DNA from: Polytrichum commune
Lineage: Eukaryota > Streptophyta > Polytrichopsida > Polytrichales > Polytrichaceae
Reading direction: 5' to 3'
DNA: 64,000 bases
Assembly: GCA_950295325.1 (NCBI GenBank)
Contig: OX485807.1
Location: forward strand, 46,550,796-46,614,795
Under the pieces are notes generated by a model. It did no database searches. It was not told the DNA's origin and saw nothing but the letters and a program-made list of their open reading frames with translations. This document shows, piece by piece, positions 63,147 to 64,000 of this stretch. The position numbers and the translations under genes were made by a program. The first letter of the stretch is position 1, and each line of letters starts with the position of its first letter.

Positions 63147-64000
63147 TGTCGCAACCCTTGCTAGGTCCCTTAACAATCTTGCCAATTTTCGTTTCTAGCA
63201 AAGGTTACGAGCGCTAACCATTCGCATTCCGCCATGCTAATGGATAGCTCCTCTTACCCCGGACCAATAGTTCATAGGAGGGAACCAACCCTCCTACTTT
63301 ACTTTCGGGACTCACCCCTTAATCGGTAACCCATTTCCCCAATGGGGACTTCCATCCATGGAAGTCCAATCCTATGTTGATCATCGCGTTGCCGGAGCAA
63401 CACTACAACAACCCGAACCATACTAGGCAACTATGGCCTCACAATAGGCCAAAGCCCATGGAGGCCTTGCCATTCGGCCTCGGGTGGGTGAGGCCACACC
63501 ACCTCACCCATATAAGCCTCTAGGACTCTATGCGGGGCCCCTACCCCACCGTCAACCAACCTCTTGTCTCTCTATTAAGAGTTGGGGCCAAGTGGACATT
63601 TTCCCTTAGCCGCTGGGCCTAGAAGCCCCCAGCAGCTTCAGACCATCATAACTTCCTTGTATGATGTCTGATTCCAGAAACCAACCACTCCATCTTCATC
63701 TACGCTTCACGTAGATGCCGATGGACTCCTCACTTGCCCCATTCGGGCAAGTGGTGAGGAAGTTATGCCTGTTTGAACCTTGGCAGTCCCGGGAATCACT
63801 CCCAGGCACTGCTGTACCAGGGCGCTGTCCCGGGACAGCGCCCCACTCAAATGGCCATAACTCCTAGCTCACACCTCCGATTGAGGTGTTCTTGAGCATT
63901 CTAGAATCACCACGCCATGAGCTACGCATAGCTCATGGCCTCACCCTCATGCCTCCTAGTCTTTGTGGGTGGGAGGCGTTCCCAACGCCCGGGGCCCTCA
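63147..64000 (-). repeat. Ty3/gypsy 5' LTR, partial (runs off the window)
   Basis: Starts TGTCGCAACC on the plus strand, the inverted end of an LTR with canonical TG...CA termini, placed next to the PBS. At least 854 bp. It contains no open frame of note but many short inverted repeats, for example 63821-63842 (22-bp perfect palindrome centred on CCCGGG), 63915-63938 (CCATGAGCTA with a 4-nt loop) and ACTTGCCC/GGGCAAGT near 63733-63753. The outer LTR end lies beyond the window. Confidence 0.8.

Overview
The window is a block of nested retrotransposons from a large, repeat-rich nuclear genome, most likely a land plant. The evidence is Ty1/copia polyproteins, a Ty3/gypsy element primed by the 3' end of initiator-Met tRNA, and a CACTA/Tnp2 transposase fragment that still carries a GT-AG intron. 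I see no host gene, rRNA, tRNA or CRISPR array. The species cannot be named from the sequence.

Nearly everything belongs to one Ty1/copia family, present in about fourteen pieces on both strands (called Z, A, Y and B to N here). A complete member has 192-bp LTRs that begin TATTGG and end CCAATA. Its PBS matches the anticodon arm of initiator-Met tRNA, so it is a half-tRNA primer of the Drosophila copia type. A leader of about 0.8-1.3 kb follows, built largely of 120-bp tandem repeats. One ORF of 1353-1354 codons then encodes Gag, zinc knuckle, protease, integrase, RT and RNase H, and its last four codons and stop lie inside the 3' LTR. Two polyprotein subfamilies occur. Type I starts MASREND (A, C, F, most of H, I, K, L, M) and type II starts MASSEGD (B, D, E, G, J, N). 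Some copies are mosaics of the two.

Layout. 1-7076: three nested minus-strand copies Z, A and Y; A is intact, with a 5-bp duplication AAAAA. 7077-8496: a CACTA transposase fragment. 8497-14774: B, a copy without RT/RNase H, sharing an LTR with C, a palindromic copy made of two inverted leader-gag arms. 14775-23972: D (intact ORF) joined to fragments E and F. 23973-32362: an inverted pair G/H, then I, which lost its protease. 32363-43693: J (intact ORF), a stray piece of gypsy DNA, and K (two nonsense codons). 43694-64000: a minus-strand Ty3/gypsy element, its 5' LTR running off the right edge, split by intact copia insertions L (duplication ATGCT), M (CATCC) and N (AAAGC). Reading the gypsy pieces from right to left restores the order LTR, PBS, gag, RT, RNase H, integrase.

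A, L, M and N combine a full ORF, matching LTRs and matching target duplications, so they are recent and may be, or recently have been, mobile. A segment of about 5.3 kb (roughly 34.34-39.66 kb) looks like an inverted copy of roughly 55.0-60.32 kb. It includes gypsy sequence that is otherwise single copy, which points to conversion or break-induced copying between inverted elements. All comparisons were made by eye; no alignment or database search was run.
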